Below are positions 1 to 12,395 of a stretch of 64,000 nucleotides of DNA, piece after piece. How positions within the stretch are numbered: position 1 is the stretch's first letter; the number at the start of each line of letters is the position of its first letter. The notes beneath the pieces are model-generated. The model was not told the origin of the DNA and ran no database searches. It saw nothing but the letters and a program-made list of their open reading frames with translations. Made by a program: the position numbers and the translations under genes. The stretch spans positions 458,501-522,500 of the forward strand of contig CALZFC010000268.1 in the NCBI GenBank assembly GCA_945643635.1, read 5' to 3'. This stretch comes from Allodiplogaster sudhausi. Its lineage: Eukaryota; Nematoda; Chromadorea; Rhabditida; Diplogasteridae.

Positions 1-110
1 CTGGAAGAAGGGAAATAAGGCAAAAGTTTGAGGAAAAGCAACAGGCAAAATTAAAAAAATGTTTTAGAATTATTATTTAATTATTTGAGTTGCAATGATG
101 TTTTTTTTAA

Positions 111-1203
111 ATTATTCGTATGATAAAAAATTCGACAGGATTTTCTGCATTTGCAAGGATTACGAACTCTTCATTCGCAACCTTAAAGGAGGCCTTAAGG
201 GAAAAACTCCTACCACGAAGTCCCTGACGGATTTGGACGGAATGATAAAAAGAACGGAGTAAAGAATCAACAGAAATGGTGCTTGCCTCTCTCCCCAGAA
301 ACTGGTGGTTTGCACCACTGCCAGGTGAGCCTACGTGTTAAGAAAAACCCGGCCAATATTGGTTGCGCGCACCATATGTATGCAATTCATGTGCAAGACT
401 CGGTTGGCCCCAGCGGCCACAGTGTTGCTGTGCCAACCTTTTTTGAAAACGAAAATATTTGGGAATTCAAAGTAGAAAACAGTGTTAATTTCCTCAGGGC
501 GTGAAGGTTTTTGTGACTTCGGAACACTTGCAATCGAAGTTTCTAGCACAACCGACCAAATAAGGCGAAAAAACAAGACACTATTTATTCGCCTCGGACC
601 TCCTTTAATGAGGCCAAGGAAATGATTGCAAAGTATAACAATATATACGGTGATGAAGGGACGCGCACCATGCGGATTGAATTCGAAGTGGTTTCAACTT
701 AAGATCAGTGAATATTATAAGTGTAAGCATAAATAGTGAAGTTCTAAGGTAAGGTTAATCCTTTTCTGACTAAATTTTAGAATGGATGTATATAATTGCA
801 CATTTCGATGTAAAAATAAGCAACGTCACAAGTATATTAATTAGAATTAAATTGATATCCATACCTGATAGAATGGTTTCTTTTTTTATTATTTTCTCTC
901 ACTTTAAGTACTTTTTTTGCAGAAAAGCAGATAAGGACTCATCGTCGACTTCCAGCATCTTTGTTAATAATTTCAGTTCGATCTCTGCAACATTGGTAGT
1001 AAAAAGTAAACTCTGTGACGTACAAAGTATCCTTTATATTTTCTTCTCTACTCTCTTCTGTGTCTAAATCTTTACAAAAAAAAGCAACGTTACAGGGCGT
1101 GATTTTTATCGCAGCCTTTTCCGTCCCCGTCAACGTCGTTGCAGTGTCTTTGCTCGCCTTCGTCCTGTTCGGCCTGCTCAAAAGTGTCCTCCTAGGCAAT
1201 TGA
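111..1203 (+). pseudogene. Decayed 3' part of a Cys-rich transmembrane family gene
   Basis: This is the plus-strand relative of the family found at 17.2 kb and 28-34 kb. Positions about 111-262 resemble the family's third exon (a C-I-C followed by LFIR), but the usual splice acceptor before it is missing. A second piece of the same exon, with the SFNEAKE motif, lies at about 580-702, shifted in frame from the LFIR block just upstream. The 3' exons look better. An S/T-rich stalk exon at 923-995 (ADKDSSSTSS) and a last exon at 1096-1203 encode a hydrophobic helix of about 25 residues, then LLGN and a stop. Both match exons of the minus-strand gene at 28.1-30.8 kb. The 5' end lies outside the window. 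The gene is probably non-functional, or needs a different exon model; the transmembrane exon itself is well supported. Confidence 0.55.
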
Positions 1204-1493
1204 GAACATGAATGAGATGAGAACAGGTTCGGATAAACTTCGCTAGAGAAAATTATTTTCTATCTTAAACATACATACACTTACTACATACATACATACA
1301 TGTTACTTGTAAGCGCATTAGTTGAAAGTGTAATTCTGCCTACTTCACCTCGAAGGTCAGCCGCGCATTCAATCTGTCATAAGTTTGAAATATGTTCAAA
1401 ACAATCTGAGCTTCATAACCTGCGGACACTCTTATATATTGGCTTCATAACTTGCGAACACTCTTACTACCATTCTCCCCATGCGGGTAATTC

Positions 1494-1705
1494 TATGCTA
1501 CACACAGAAAAAAATGTTATGCACAAAAAATGTTATGGAAAAAGATGTTACGCTGAGAAAAACATGTTATGTTTTCGCCCGGGTGAGCGTCGCCTACTCT
1601 TAAGAAAAAAAACGTAACATTTTTTGTAAATACCTGGATGATACGTGGAGCGTTACATTTGGGCATGCACAAAAATGTTACGTTTGGCCGGAAAGGCGGT
1701 GACTC
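1494..1705. repeat. GTAACAT-motif repeat, copy 1
   Basis: The segment starts with ACACACAGAAAAAAATGTTA and carries several further ATGTTA(C)/GTAACAT words in both orientations. A similar block at 11,955-12,122 ends with the inverse terminus (GTAACAT then TTCTCTGTGTGT). This suggests a short element with inverted termini. The same CACACAGAAAAAATG word recurs at about 61,745. Confidence 0.5.
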
Positions 1706-1904
1706 GACTGCGACCGGTGAATAGCGAGTGTCATTTCCAAATATTCACCACTGCACACTAAATATGCGTCGCAGTGTAAAAATGCCTTTTCCGACATGTT
1801 ATTTTTTCGGTGTTGACTTTCGTTTCTTCGCTTTTCCGTTTTTAATTAAACGTTGTTTTATTGCTATTTAAGGTCGTTAGTGTCGTCCGGAGCATCGCTA
1901 GCTG

Positions 1905-2310
1905 TAGAGAGCAGCTTGGCTCGGATACTATCTTCAATTGAAACAGGTCAGGCTGTTTTTTTAAAATCTCATTGGTGTAAGTATGTTTGCATCTGTTTAA
2001 AGTTCTACTGCTATATTTTTTATGGCATTAGTTTGCTGAACAAATGTAGGAAATTTTTTTCCAGCTTGCTTTTATTTTACTGTTTGAAAAGGTCCTTTTT
2101 GCTTTTCGGCGAATTAGTTATTCTGTTAGTCATTAATCAGAAAATAATGCAATATGCTGAGTATCTTTTATCAATTGTTTGTTTTTAGACTTCGGCAACT
2201 GTTCTCCACTCTCCACTCGGCCTGGTTCGAGAAGTTTCTTCGCTTTCAACAGGTCAGCCTGTTTCTTAATATCATTAGTGTATGTTTCTTTGCTTCTATT
2301 TAAGGTTTCT
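1905..2310. repeat. Diverged tandem duplication (period about 300 bp)
   Basis: Two blocks, about 1905-2005 and 2207-2310, share the words CAACAGGTCAG/AACAGGTCAG, then CTGTTT, CAT(T)RGTGTA and TTTAAAG/TTTAAGG in the same order. They look like an old tandem duplication. No open frame is conserved between them. Confidence 0.4.
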
Positions 2311-3107
2311 TTCTAACCATTTTGGTACCAGTCCTGTCGCTGGCCCAATTTAGGCGACATTCTTTTATGTTGCTTTTCTTTTATTGTATTCTTAGTTAAT
2401 GGTGTTGCTGCCCGTAAATAATGCAGCGTGACGAGTTTCATTTTCTTAAGGCTGCTACATCTGCACTCCACACGTGTGACCCGCGTCAATCCAGCACATC
2501 ACTTCTCGACTATTGGTGCGAAAATTTTATATATTTATTATCTGCCCATATTTTAAGATTCGATTGAATATTTCAACCATTGAAACATGGTCAACACAGG
2601 GTGACCCACCGCATTTTCGAGCATCTTTTATAACACTCCATCTTGCTATTCGAGCAGAGTTAAAATTATAACGTCTACTTCACCGACCGACTAATAGTTT
2701 GAGCCTGTTTTGCCGTTAAACTCCTTTTTTCTCTTACATGCCTTCCTTTCCGGTCCTCAAACTACCTACTATACCTAATCGTCCAAGAAATTCATTTAAT
2801 GTTTTCAGGCATAAGAAGTTGAAAAGTGAAAATTGGGTTTTTTCCTCATGTTAATATTTCGTTTTTGGTAATTCCATCTTGTTTATTCACCTTTCTGAAT
2901 AGTATTCAACCTGGAAATTTTGTTCAGAAAGGGAAGGATAGTAAAACTGTACAGTATGCCAGTCATGCCTTAGATACAGTATACTGTTGCAAATTTTGTG
3001 GTGTCTGCTCAATTAATATTACAATTTGTAGTTATACGAACCAGCCTAGGTAGGGTTTGTGATATTTCTTTTAAATTTTCGCAAGTAATTATAATGATTG
3101 ATCGACT

Positions 3108-3262
3108 GATTTTGGCTCCCCCCGAATCTATACCCAACCATTTTTTTGAGTAGTATTTAGGCAGAAACAGTTAATGCACCCTTGTTTCCAGGCCCAATAC
3201 CTCCTTCCCCATCCTATTTTTCTGGAACCTCGACAGTGGCTTTTATTCCCTGAGTCACTATC
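3108..3262 (+). repeat. Dispersed repeat, copy 1
   Basis: The segment shares CCTCGACAGTG, CTTTTATTCCCTG, TTTCC-GGCC and CATTCCCCA-type words, in the same order and orientation, with 57,350-57,520 inside an intron of the PLAA gene. Identity by eye is roughly 70 per cent. It has no coding content. Confidence 0.5.
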
Positions 3263-3859
3263 ATAAATATGCGTTATTGCAGTTGCTTAACCGTCGTTCT
3301 TCATTCGCACATTCTTCAAGGAGTCTTCTCATACAGGTATGGTAAAATATTAACTTATGCTGGCTAATTACTGTTTTATTTTCTTTGTGTTATTCTTTAG
3401 CACATGTCCAAAAGACTACTCTACTCTGAGAACATGAATAGCGGAATTGTTTGTATTAGTAAATGTGAATTTCCGAACGAAAAAAATACTCCTTTTATTT
3501 TAGAATGGTGAGGTTACATTTTCACCATATGCATATTTAACAATGCAAATACTAGTTTTTTTTACTCACCGAACAGTATCTATTAAAACATTATTAACAC
3601 ATGCCGGATCAGTTTTATTTATTTATTATCAATTTTTTTTTAAATATTCATTGTGCGATTCGCTTAAGCGATTCGTTTAAGATTTTACGCTCTGAAAATA
3701 ACTGTCACACAATCAAGTTTGTAAAAAAAATGTAAAAAAAAAATAGAAAACAAATATAAGAATATAATATTAAAAACTTAACGACACTAAGAAAACAAAT
3801 GCAGGATTACATTATTTAACAAAGAACTGTTGCAACATAGAAATGATGTTTAATGTAGG

Positions 3860-6800
3860 ATGCGTTGTCCTGTCGTTGGTTGCGGCTTTCACTGCTCAAC
3901 TCTCAAGGATGAGCTGCTGCACTATTCAGAATATCATTTGAGAGTGCCAGCACTCCATTTTCGGTGTTATGAGTGCTCATCTGTAAGTGAATTCGGCCGC
4001 CACAGCACCTTTCTGCGCCATCACCGCCTGTTTCATCCAGAAGGTATTAGATAAACATGACAACCTAATCTGTTTCACAGTATAGTATTCCTCATATCTA
4101 TTCAGAGGACTGTGGCGACTTCGATGTAGCAAGGCCAGAGTTTGATGAGGAGGCGATGGACACAGATGTCGCTGTCGATGATGAGCTGCGGCCTAATGTG
4201 GGCATTCCAGAGGATGAGGAGTACGAGGAAGAAGAACCCGTCGTGGATGAGGAAGAAGAAGAGTTGGATGCGCTGAATGACGACCTGGGCTCCTTCCTCA
4301 TATCCGAAGTCCTATCGCTTGCAGCCTCTCCGTCTCAACGGGAGAGCGACGTCGACCAAGTTGTTGACCTTCTGTCGGCGGCCATGGCAAGATGTAGAAA
4401 GTTGGGCGATGACGAGTACGAAGATTTGAAGAGGAAGCTCAGCTCTATCCGAACCCCTTACCGACGGAAGATTGCAATGAAATCCGAGCAAAATTACGTC
4501 CTCAATACAGAAAGAAGAATGGGGAGCTACACGGAAGCAGTTCGAAGGGATGACGGAACACAAGGCAGAGTGGATAAGGAATGCTTATTCTACACCACCA
4601 ATCTTCGTGATGCGCTAGTGTCGGCACTGGATTCGATGCAGATTCAACGCGTTCTTCAACTCTCCCCTTCTCAGGACCCCAACATGTCCATGTCACCATT
4701 GGATGGCAGCCGCTTTAAGTCTGTGGCCGCATGCTTCCCCGATCGACTGTTGTTGCCACTCATTCTCTACATTGATGATGTCGCGCCCGGATGCAATCTG
4801 CGACAGGCCTCTTCAGTACACTCGCTTGCATGTGCTTACATCACGTTCGCAGGACTGCCTTTTACTTGCTCCTCTTCCCAGGCCTACAAGTTGGTTTCCT
4901 TATTCATCTTTAAAAATTATCTTAGGCAAATTCAAGTGTTTAACTTATACAAATTTTCTTTAGATATCACTTCGCGACTGCGTATGCGCGCGATAATAAG
5001 GCCTACAACTTTAAGCCTATACTGCTTCAGTTTAAGGCATGTGTGTAAATCGCTAATATAAGAAACACTTAATGATTGTCAGTTCATTCCAGTCTGAGCT
5101 GAACGAATTGTGGGAGAACGGCATTGTGGTGACTTGGCGAGGAAAAGAATTGAAGATGTACCCGTTTCTATTGACATTGGCCGGAGACAATCTTGCCCTT
5201 AACGAGTCAAGACAGCTTCAGGTGCGCTAATTATAACAGTTAACACAAATTTCAACCTATGTCGCATATTGTAAGGCGTCGTTCTCTTGTGGTAGACCTT
5301 GTCGGCTGTGTCTTACGAAAGCGAGTGACTTTTCCACAGTGCACAACAAGCATGATTGCCTCATGCGCGACCAACAATGGTTTGATTGGATAGTTATAAA
5401 CATTCGATTTAATCCACGCATTCATTATTGTAGGTATGATTCTTCTGTGCCTGGTAGAGACGGGGTTGTCGGCGTTTCTCCGTTGAATGAAATTGCGGGC
5501 TACAACACAACGGAGGACTACTACGTTGATCTCGCTCACGATGTGCATATCACTTCTTAGTTTATCACAAATTTAAAAGAGCAGTATAGTCCATGATGCT
5601 TAATTATATATGCAATTTTAGGTTTTCGAAGGAGAAGCTCGCCGGCTAATCGGAATCTTTGTACTGGCGCTCATCCGGGGTGGAATCAGCCTCGAGAACA
5701 TCAACACTCGGATTGCTGCCTTCGGTCTTGGCCCAAACGACGGTCCCAATCGCCCGGGATCGATTCCAGCAAGCGTATCTAAGGGGGACGGCGCCACGTC
5801 TCAGAAGGCATCCCAAACTCGGCTGTTGCTGCGCATTCTACCATTCCTGTTCCCCATCTCCTCCGTTTCGGAAGCGCCAATCCGCCGTCTTTTCAAAGTC
5901 TTCCATCATTTTTTGATGCTTGTTCTTTCCCCGGTCCTGACGCGAGATGACATCGTCAAGATGGAAGAGCTCGCTTCAGAGTATGTGCAGCTAGCTGCTG
6001 AAGTGGTCCCTTTGGATCAGGCTCATGCAGACAGAGCTGGAGCCAAGATCTCGCGCCCCACGTTCAAGACTCATGTTTTTCTTCACTACGCTTCTGCTGC
6101 ACGAAGGCTCGGACCCCCTGCACTGCTCCACACGTTGCCATTTGAGCAACTCCATGCAGAAGTGAAGAGAAGGAGCTACATCACGCGGAATTTTCGGAAT
6201 CTCCCTTTAACTGTCAGCAATCACATTCAACGGACGCTCTGGCGGAAGCGGCGCGAGATGAGCGATGATATATTGGTGAAGAGTTGTCACCTTTTGCATC
6301 CTGCATCTTTCTCACCTTCGCTCTCTGCTTTGCTCCCAAATCGGACTCAGCCAATCAGCACTACGCCCTCGTTGGATCGGCACGGGACAAGTTACCGCGA
6401 AGGAGACATCGTATCTCTTCGTGCATCACGAGTCGATATTGTCTTTGGACAAGTGCTGCATATCGTCTGCTTGGATTCGGAGTGGAAGCTGATTGTGCGC
6501 ATTTCACTCTCTCCTGCTTTTGATGAAGACACGCTTACTTACCGGTTTCAACTCTCCGAAAAGGCAGCAATCGCAAGCTTCTCGGATCTGGCAGACTTTC
6601 TTCCGTTCGACCGATACACGGATGGCCCTGACAACGTTGTCTTCCCACGACGACTTCTTCGCCATCAATGGCAAGTAGCGTTATTCTCCAAAAAAAAATT
6701 AAATTAGATAAGTCTCATTCTAAAACAAAACTCTTATACTAGCAGAACCAGGAAAATGCAAGCGAGTTATTTTAAATGTGAAAAATTTGTATTTAAATAA

Positions 6801-9661
6801 TTTAACATGATAATTTATTATTTTAAAGAAATTTTGACAGTGCTTGCAGATCATGCTATCCGTCGTGCTGCAAGTGGACGGACAGCACACTGAGTTTTGC
6901 CGCCAACGAACCGAGGAGTACAGAAGTGTAGACGAGATCACCAAGTTTGCTGCTACTGCTGCCAACAGAAGTCTAGAGGACGTTAATGTTGTCATCGAGA
7001 CCGCCGTTGGAAAGCTCCAAGCTCAGGGAATGATTGTGCCGGCGGCCAATTATGTTGCAGTCGTTACCATTAATTCCGTAGAAGAGGTATATATTTATTG
7101 TATTTGCATTCTTTCTTTTTATCTGCTTCGAATGTCAAAATCATGATTATAAGACGGGAGCTATTATTTAAGCTAATTTTTTGTTCACGAAAATGTATAT
7201 TTATATTCCAGAGTGGCGAGCACACGCAAGGAGAGTCGGCAAGAATAGGAGCAGCTTCCAGTGAGGACTGCCATGGAAGGCAACGTCATGGGAGCAGCCG
7301 CATCGGAGAGACGAGTGTCGAGTCAACTGCGCTCCTTCATGAGAATCTAGGTAGAGTTATGACCAGTAGTAAAGTAGTAACTGGAAAAGTATACTGATAA
7401 AACGCATAGACGGAGTAACTGGAACTTATTTAATTTAGCCGATGACGAACACTTCAGAGGTGATCCCACTGCTTCTTGGCTCACAACAGCCACAACAGTT
7501 GGCAGAGGTTTTTATTTGTTTTCCCAACAAGTCCAAAAGAAACCCTAGAACCTTATACTCTAAGTCCTTTATCCAATTTTTGCATGTGCCGGACAAAAAT
7601 CGGAGGACTGGACAGCGGAGGCATCAAGTATGCGGTGTCTAGAGGGGTCACTGGAACAAGAAGTTCAAGATGGTTGGCTACATTTTGATTGGTTTTTGAA
7701 AGCGCATTTCTCCTTCATTAAAACAATAATTTCAGTTGACGTTTCTCGGCAGCAGTTCAGCTCGTGCACCGCTCGAAACCCTGCTCGTCTCTTGGACAGT
7801 AAGATGATTCCCTGAATATTTTATACATTAATAAGTTTTGACTGGACACATGTGAAATCCATTCTAGGAGCGAGGTCGTACACTCTGAACTACCGTCTAC
7901 GCTCAACTCAGCTTGAAGACCTCCTGAAAGACAAAAGAGGAGTGGCAATACTCGAGAGGCTCAAAGGTGACGCCAACTACCGCCTGCAGCATTTCGACAC
8001 CGACAGGAACTTTGTGAAGAGAAGAATCGCCAATTTCGTCCTGCAAAACTGCACAAGGTTCCCTCTCGTATTATGATTTTATACCCTTTTAGATTTCTAA
8101 AGACGTTTCTAAATAGCTTTGTAAACATTTAATTTATAAAACAAGGACTTTCAATGTCTTCTGTTGCAGACAGTTTCATCCCGAAGCAGTCGAAGTTCGT
8201 CGCTTTACGCTTCACCTTCTCGAGAAGTATCCATCTGTTGATATTGTCAGTTAAAGATGGAAGGAGAGAGAGATTGTGTTGTAAAAAGATAGAAGTGAGC
8301 GATCCAAATTCAATTTTTTTAACTCTACAGCGAACATTTGTCGGTGACGGTTCTTCTGCCGTTGAGTTGCACATTCGACAAGTTCAGCAACGAATGAAGA
8401 AGGATGGCCGCTTTACTCCAAGGAGCTACAACAGACCAACTGCATATGCGGATGACGTGGTCCCCGAGACAGCAATGCAATTACAGGTAGAACTAATTCA
8501 AACATACCTTAATTGCCAATTCGATTAAGAGCATTAATCTATGCAGCTGATGCAAATTAATGTTGCAGGATGTGAACACAATGGTTTACAAATGTGCAGC
8601 TCACCGCCAGCTTTTGAATGCCACAAGGTTTTTTTCAAAAAGAATAAAAGAATTTATGATATGAACTCTATTCTCAGAAATGCTCGCGTATCCTTCTGCC
8701 GGACCCATTCTCCACGCGAGTGCTTCTCCAGATATTCGATACTCAGCAAGGGAGATCTGGTTAGATTTTTGGAAATAAATTTGCAATAATACTTCTTTAT
8801 CATGTAAGGCAGTAGCTTCAAGTCGAGGTTTTTCATTAATAGATCGTCGACGACTTTGTCGAAACTCAAGCTAAGACGGCCTCAACCTTTGGCGAAAGGT
8901 GGCGAAGCTTCATTCTTCCGTCGATTATGGCATTCGCCGATCGCGAGCTGAGTGAGCAGGAAAAGAAGGCAGCAGAGGATGCGAACACTTTGAGTGAGAC
9001 AATAGGCGACCCTTGTCATTATTCTTTTTATATTTTTATATTTTATTCACTTATTCACTTTAAGCATCCGAAAGAATTACGTGTTGAAATACCGTATTCA
9101 TCTTTTAAATGATTATTTTTAATAGGCCTTACAGTAATCTGAGCGCTAATATTTAACACATCACCTTAACTTTTCGCATTATTGATATATTATGTTATAT
9201 CTCAGAGAGTGACTCCTTGCTCGGTCTTCTCTGCTTGCTCCAACTCTTCTCGAAGACGAAACACCGTCAACTGAGCCGCTCCGCCCTCCTCTTCGTCCAG
9301 TTCGAGGTTTACATAGTTTTTATGCAGCTAAAGATTCTTTATACGCACTAGCGATTGCGCACTTATCACCTGCAGTATCGGATAGTTCGGCTTTTTTTTG
9401 TTCAAAATTAGTTTACTACTTATGGCATACCGTTCTTCCAGGAAGAACACACCGTCAGCGGAGTTGTCTCGCGTCTTGCCGCTTCTGGAGTTACACACCC
9501 GGTTCTGGTGGCCTATGGGGATTCATCGCGAGACTACGTAGTCATTCTGGAGCAGTTGGATATTACGGTTCGATATTTTCTTTATGTTCGTTTAAGTGAA
9601 AAGAGAGAGGAACAAAATGTGTTGAAAGACAAGGAGAGAGAGAGAAGAGATAGAGAGAGAG

Positions 9662-9696
<35 letters not shown>

Positions 9697-9955
9697 CGTT
9701 AAAATGAGTCGGAGATTCCGTTATTTTATCTCCACGCTTGCTACATATCGATTGTGATTGCATACTTTACAGGTACGCGGAGGATTTGAGCAAGGATTGC
9801 TGACACTCGTGGCTGCTTACTGGCAGTTCGACCTCAAGTTCCCTGCGCCGATCTCTCCTGCACTTGGTCTACTCTCTCACCTAATGGGCGTCTCGGAGAA
9901 GAACAAGCTATCCAACGACGCGGCACGAATCTACCGCGAACTCAGCTTAGAATAG
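3860..9955 (+). CDS. C2H2 / HD-x-x-EG transposon-type protein fused to a SAMD3-like C-terminus
   Basis: Exons I can join in phase: 3860-4043, 4106-4889, 4964-5042, 5093-5221, 5276-5542, 5622-6674, 6850-7086, 7212-7350, 7439-7507, [7616-7867 uncertain], 7868-8057, 8170-8245, 8331-8486, 8569-8627, 8678-8759, 8843-8993, 9206-9306, 9442-9567, 9773-9955. The N-terminus has two C2H2-like fingers (CPVVGCGFHC...HYSEYH and FRCYEC...HHRLFH). An acidic region follows, then CLFYTTN, YIDDVAPG, LAGDNLALN, a C-rich PCRLC patch, LAHD joined to VFEGE, and FLHYA with FEQLHAEVKRR. This order is what I know from multi-copy C2H2 proteins of animal genomes that behave like transposon genes. Exons after 6850 resemble the SAMD3-like proteins of fish and cnidarians (FHPEAV near 8175, EKYPSVDI near 8230, QGLLTLVAAYW near 9790). 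Its function is unknown. I see no terminal repeats. The true start may lie upstream of the ATG at 3860. It could also be two genes, but 6674 joins 6850 in phase. Confidence 0.7.
9606..9693 (+). repeat. GA microsatellite in the last intron
   Basis: An imperfect (GA)n tract lies in the intron between 9567 and 9773, about 40 bp after the splice donor and on the transcribed strand's purine-rich side. Confidence 0.85.
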
Positions 9956-10526
9956 TTTATGCATTCTCTTCATTGCGTTTCAGAATTTTCACTCTTAATT
10001 TCCTAGTTTTACTCATTTATAGAAATATTCCGCATTAATTCCTGTGAGATTAATTTCTTTGTAAAATATTATCGATATTTATTAGTCTGGATCTTTAACT
10101 TATAGAAAATATTGCTGTACTCATCATATTCTTGTGAATATAATATATTTTTTCTTTTCTCATGTTAAAGTATCTTGTTCATTAAGCTCATTCTCCTGAT
10201 TATAGGGATATATTATCTTATTTGAAGTTTCTTGTGAATATACTCTTTTTTCGCTTGTAGAAGTAACTTGTACATTAAATTCAGTCTCCTGATTATAGGG
10301 ATTATTTTCTTATTTGAAGAATTTGTTTGCTCCAAATCTTGTAAGAATTGTTTTGACTGTTACTTGAGATGCGTTTAAGAATGAATTAATTGCTCTGTTC
10401 CAAAGAGACAGTGATAATGACATAAAGTATGTCGATCGGCAGAAAGAGTCTTGGACACAGTGACATTTCAATCTCTCTCTTCATTTTTTGTTTCCTCCCC
10501 TTCTCTCTCAGTTAGTCAATCTACTT

Positions 10527-10654
<128 letters not shown>

Positions 10655-10889
10655 GTGCTTCGCCCTCTCTCTAAATTTCGTCTCTCTTCGATCTAATAGC
10701 AGCGAAGCGATACTAAGGATGGATTAGCAGTTATTAATTAGAATGAAGAGAGAGTTCGAGGGAGTACAAAATGAACTGTGACCCTTGTTAACAGCAAGAA
10801 TGAACAGCGAGATGATGAACACTCTACATGATTGCGCAAAACACTGGAAAATTGTAGTAAAAAAATTGCATAATATGCCAGTTGACGAA

Positions 10890-11232
10890 AAGTCGTCGTT
10901 TAAAAAGAAACGCAATAACTGAGGCATATTTTATTTCTCTTCGGATGAGGAAACTTCTTTTAAAAGTCTAATCATTCAGACTTACTATTATACAACATTA
11001 AATAGCTCAAAAAAACCGCCTTTTTCTGTAGAAAAATGTAGGATAGAGAGAGACGCAACTTATGGGCTCTCTCGAAGTGATTTTCTCAAAAGAAACGCAA
11101 AAACGGACATATTTTTGTTCCCAGACCTCGAGTTCGGAAATCGTTCAGACTTACTTTTATGCAACATTAAATAGCTCAAAAGAACCGCCTTTTACTGTAG
11201 AACAACGTAGGATAGAGAGAGACGCAACATAG
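10890..11232 (+). repeat. Tandem duplication, period about 175 bp
   Basis: The block around 10,973-11,062 (TCAGACTTACT, ACAACATTAAATAGCTC, ACCGCCTTTT, TAGGATAGAGAGAGACGCAA) is repeated at about 11,143-11,230 with a few changes. The flanking phrase AAAAGAAACGCAA also occurs in both copies, so the repeated unit is longer than the best-conserved 90 bp. Confidence 0.85.
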
Positions 11233-11318
11233 GTCACGTTGAGCAGTAAAACTCTCGAAAAACCTTTTGGCTCTTACAACCAAATTGGCACAGATGGATA
11301 GACCGAGTTCGTAGAGTT

Positions 11319-11430
11319 CTCTCTCTCTCTCTTTTCCTCTGTCTCTTTCCTCTTTCTGTCTCTCTATCTCACTCTCTCTCTCTCTCTCTTACTCTGTCTC
11401 TTTCCTCTTTCTGTCTCTCACTCTTTCCAT
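11319..11430 (+). repeat. CT-rich tract with internal duplication
   Basis: Pyrimidine-rich stretch in which CTGTCTCTTTCCTCTTTCTG occurs twice, separated by a (CT)n run. Confidence 0.85.
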
Positions 11431-11954
11431 TCTCTTCTCAACGTTCTCTATGGGCACCGCCCTTTTCATCTGGATAAGTTCTTCAACATTCAAATCGCGG
11501 GGGCGCGTAGTGGGGTGGTTGTAGCTTGGGTGCGTGGAGCGCGGGGTGGTGGTTCGGGTACGGGCGATTGCAAAAATCTCAGTTCTAATTCCAGATACAA
11601 CTACGACGACGCCAACACGACTCTACAAACCAGGTTAGCCAGTTTTTCAACTTTTGCAGTTTTTGTATTACTTGTAGGATAACGATATGTATGCTTTTAT
11701 CTCATTTTCGGACTTTTCTAATTTATTTGACTGTTTTTCAAGCATTTTTCATGTTATATGCCCTAGCGGGTGGCTTCTGCTGCTCTCACGTTCTTAAGCA
11801 TATTTTGTTTAGTGTAATAAAGGGTTTTGTATAATAAATATGCTTAAAAGAATAATAAATATGTATAAAAACCAGTGTTTCCAGCTGCATTTTATCAGTG
11901 AGCGGACATAAAGATGTGAAGGGGGCGTGGCTTAAGAGCAAGTGCTCCTTGCCG

Positions 11955-12122
11955 CGGGCAAACGTAACATTTTTGTTAAACCCTGCATGTTACGTCGCGC
12001 GTAACATTTCGGGTTGCGCATTAAATGTAACGTCCAGAGCTACATGAGATGTTCCCATGCATTTCAATAACATTATTGTTATGTTCCAATGTTACGCTCC
12101 ACGTAACATCCTTCTCTGTGTG
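11955..12122. repeat. GTAACAT-motif repeat, copy 2
   Basis: Dense in GTAACAT, ATGTTAC and ACGTTAC-like words. It ends in GTAACAT followed by TTCTCTGTGTGT, the inverse of the start of the element at 1494. Confidence 0.5.
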
Positions 12123-12395
12123 TAATTAGCCAGATTACTAACTACTCTCGTATCCGATTGCTAATTAGCACCTATCGCGTCCCTTGCGATACCATCGAAA
12201 AAAGGAGTTGTGCTCCCTTCTTTATTCATCTTCTTCTTATTATTATTCTTCTTCTTACCACTTCTTTCTTCTTTCAACGAAACCTCTTATTAATGACGCG
12301 AATTGCACTAAGAATAACAACAGGTTTAACTTCTCTAAGTATGTTACTAAAAATTATTGTTTTTGTGTTGTAAACATATCCTCATGGTCAGATCG

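Larger units (their letters stand above)
1204..3859. other. Gene-free stretch with repeats
   Basis: I see no convincing coding exon here. The stretch contains the GTAACAT-rich element, a diverged tandem duplication and one copy of a dispersed repeat (listed separately). The remainder is AT-rich DNA without recognisable signals. Confidence 0.6.

Noticed and set aside
4098..4301. Ser-rich minus-strand frame
   Set aside because: It is the shadow of an acidic Glu/Asp-rich segment of the plus-strand gene.
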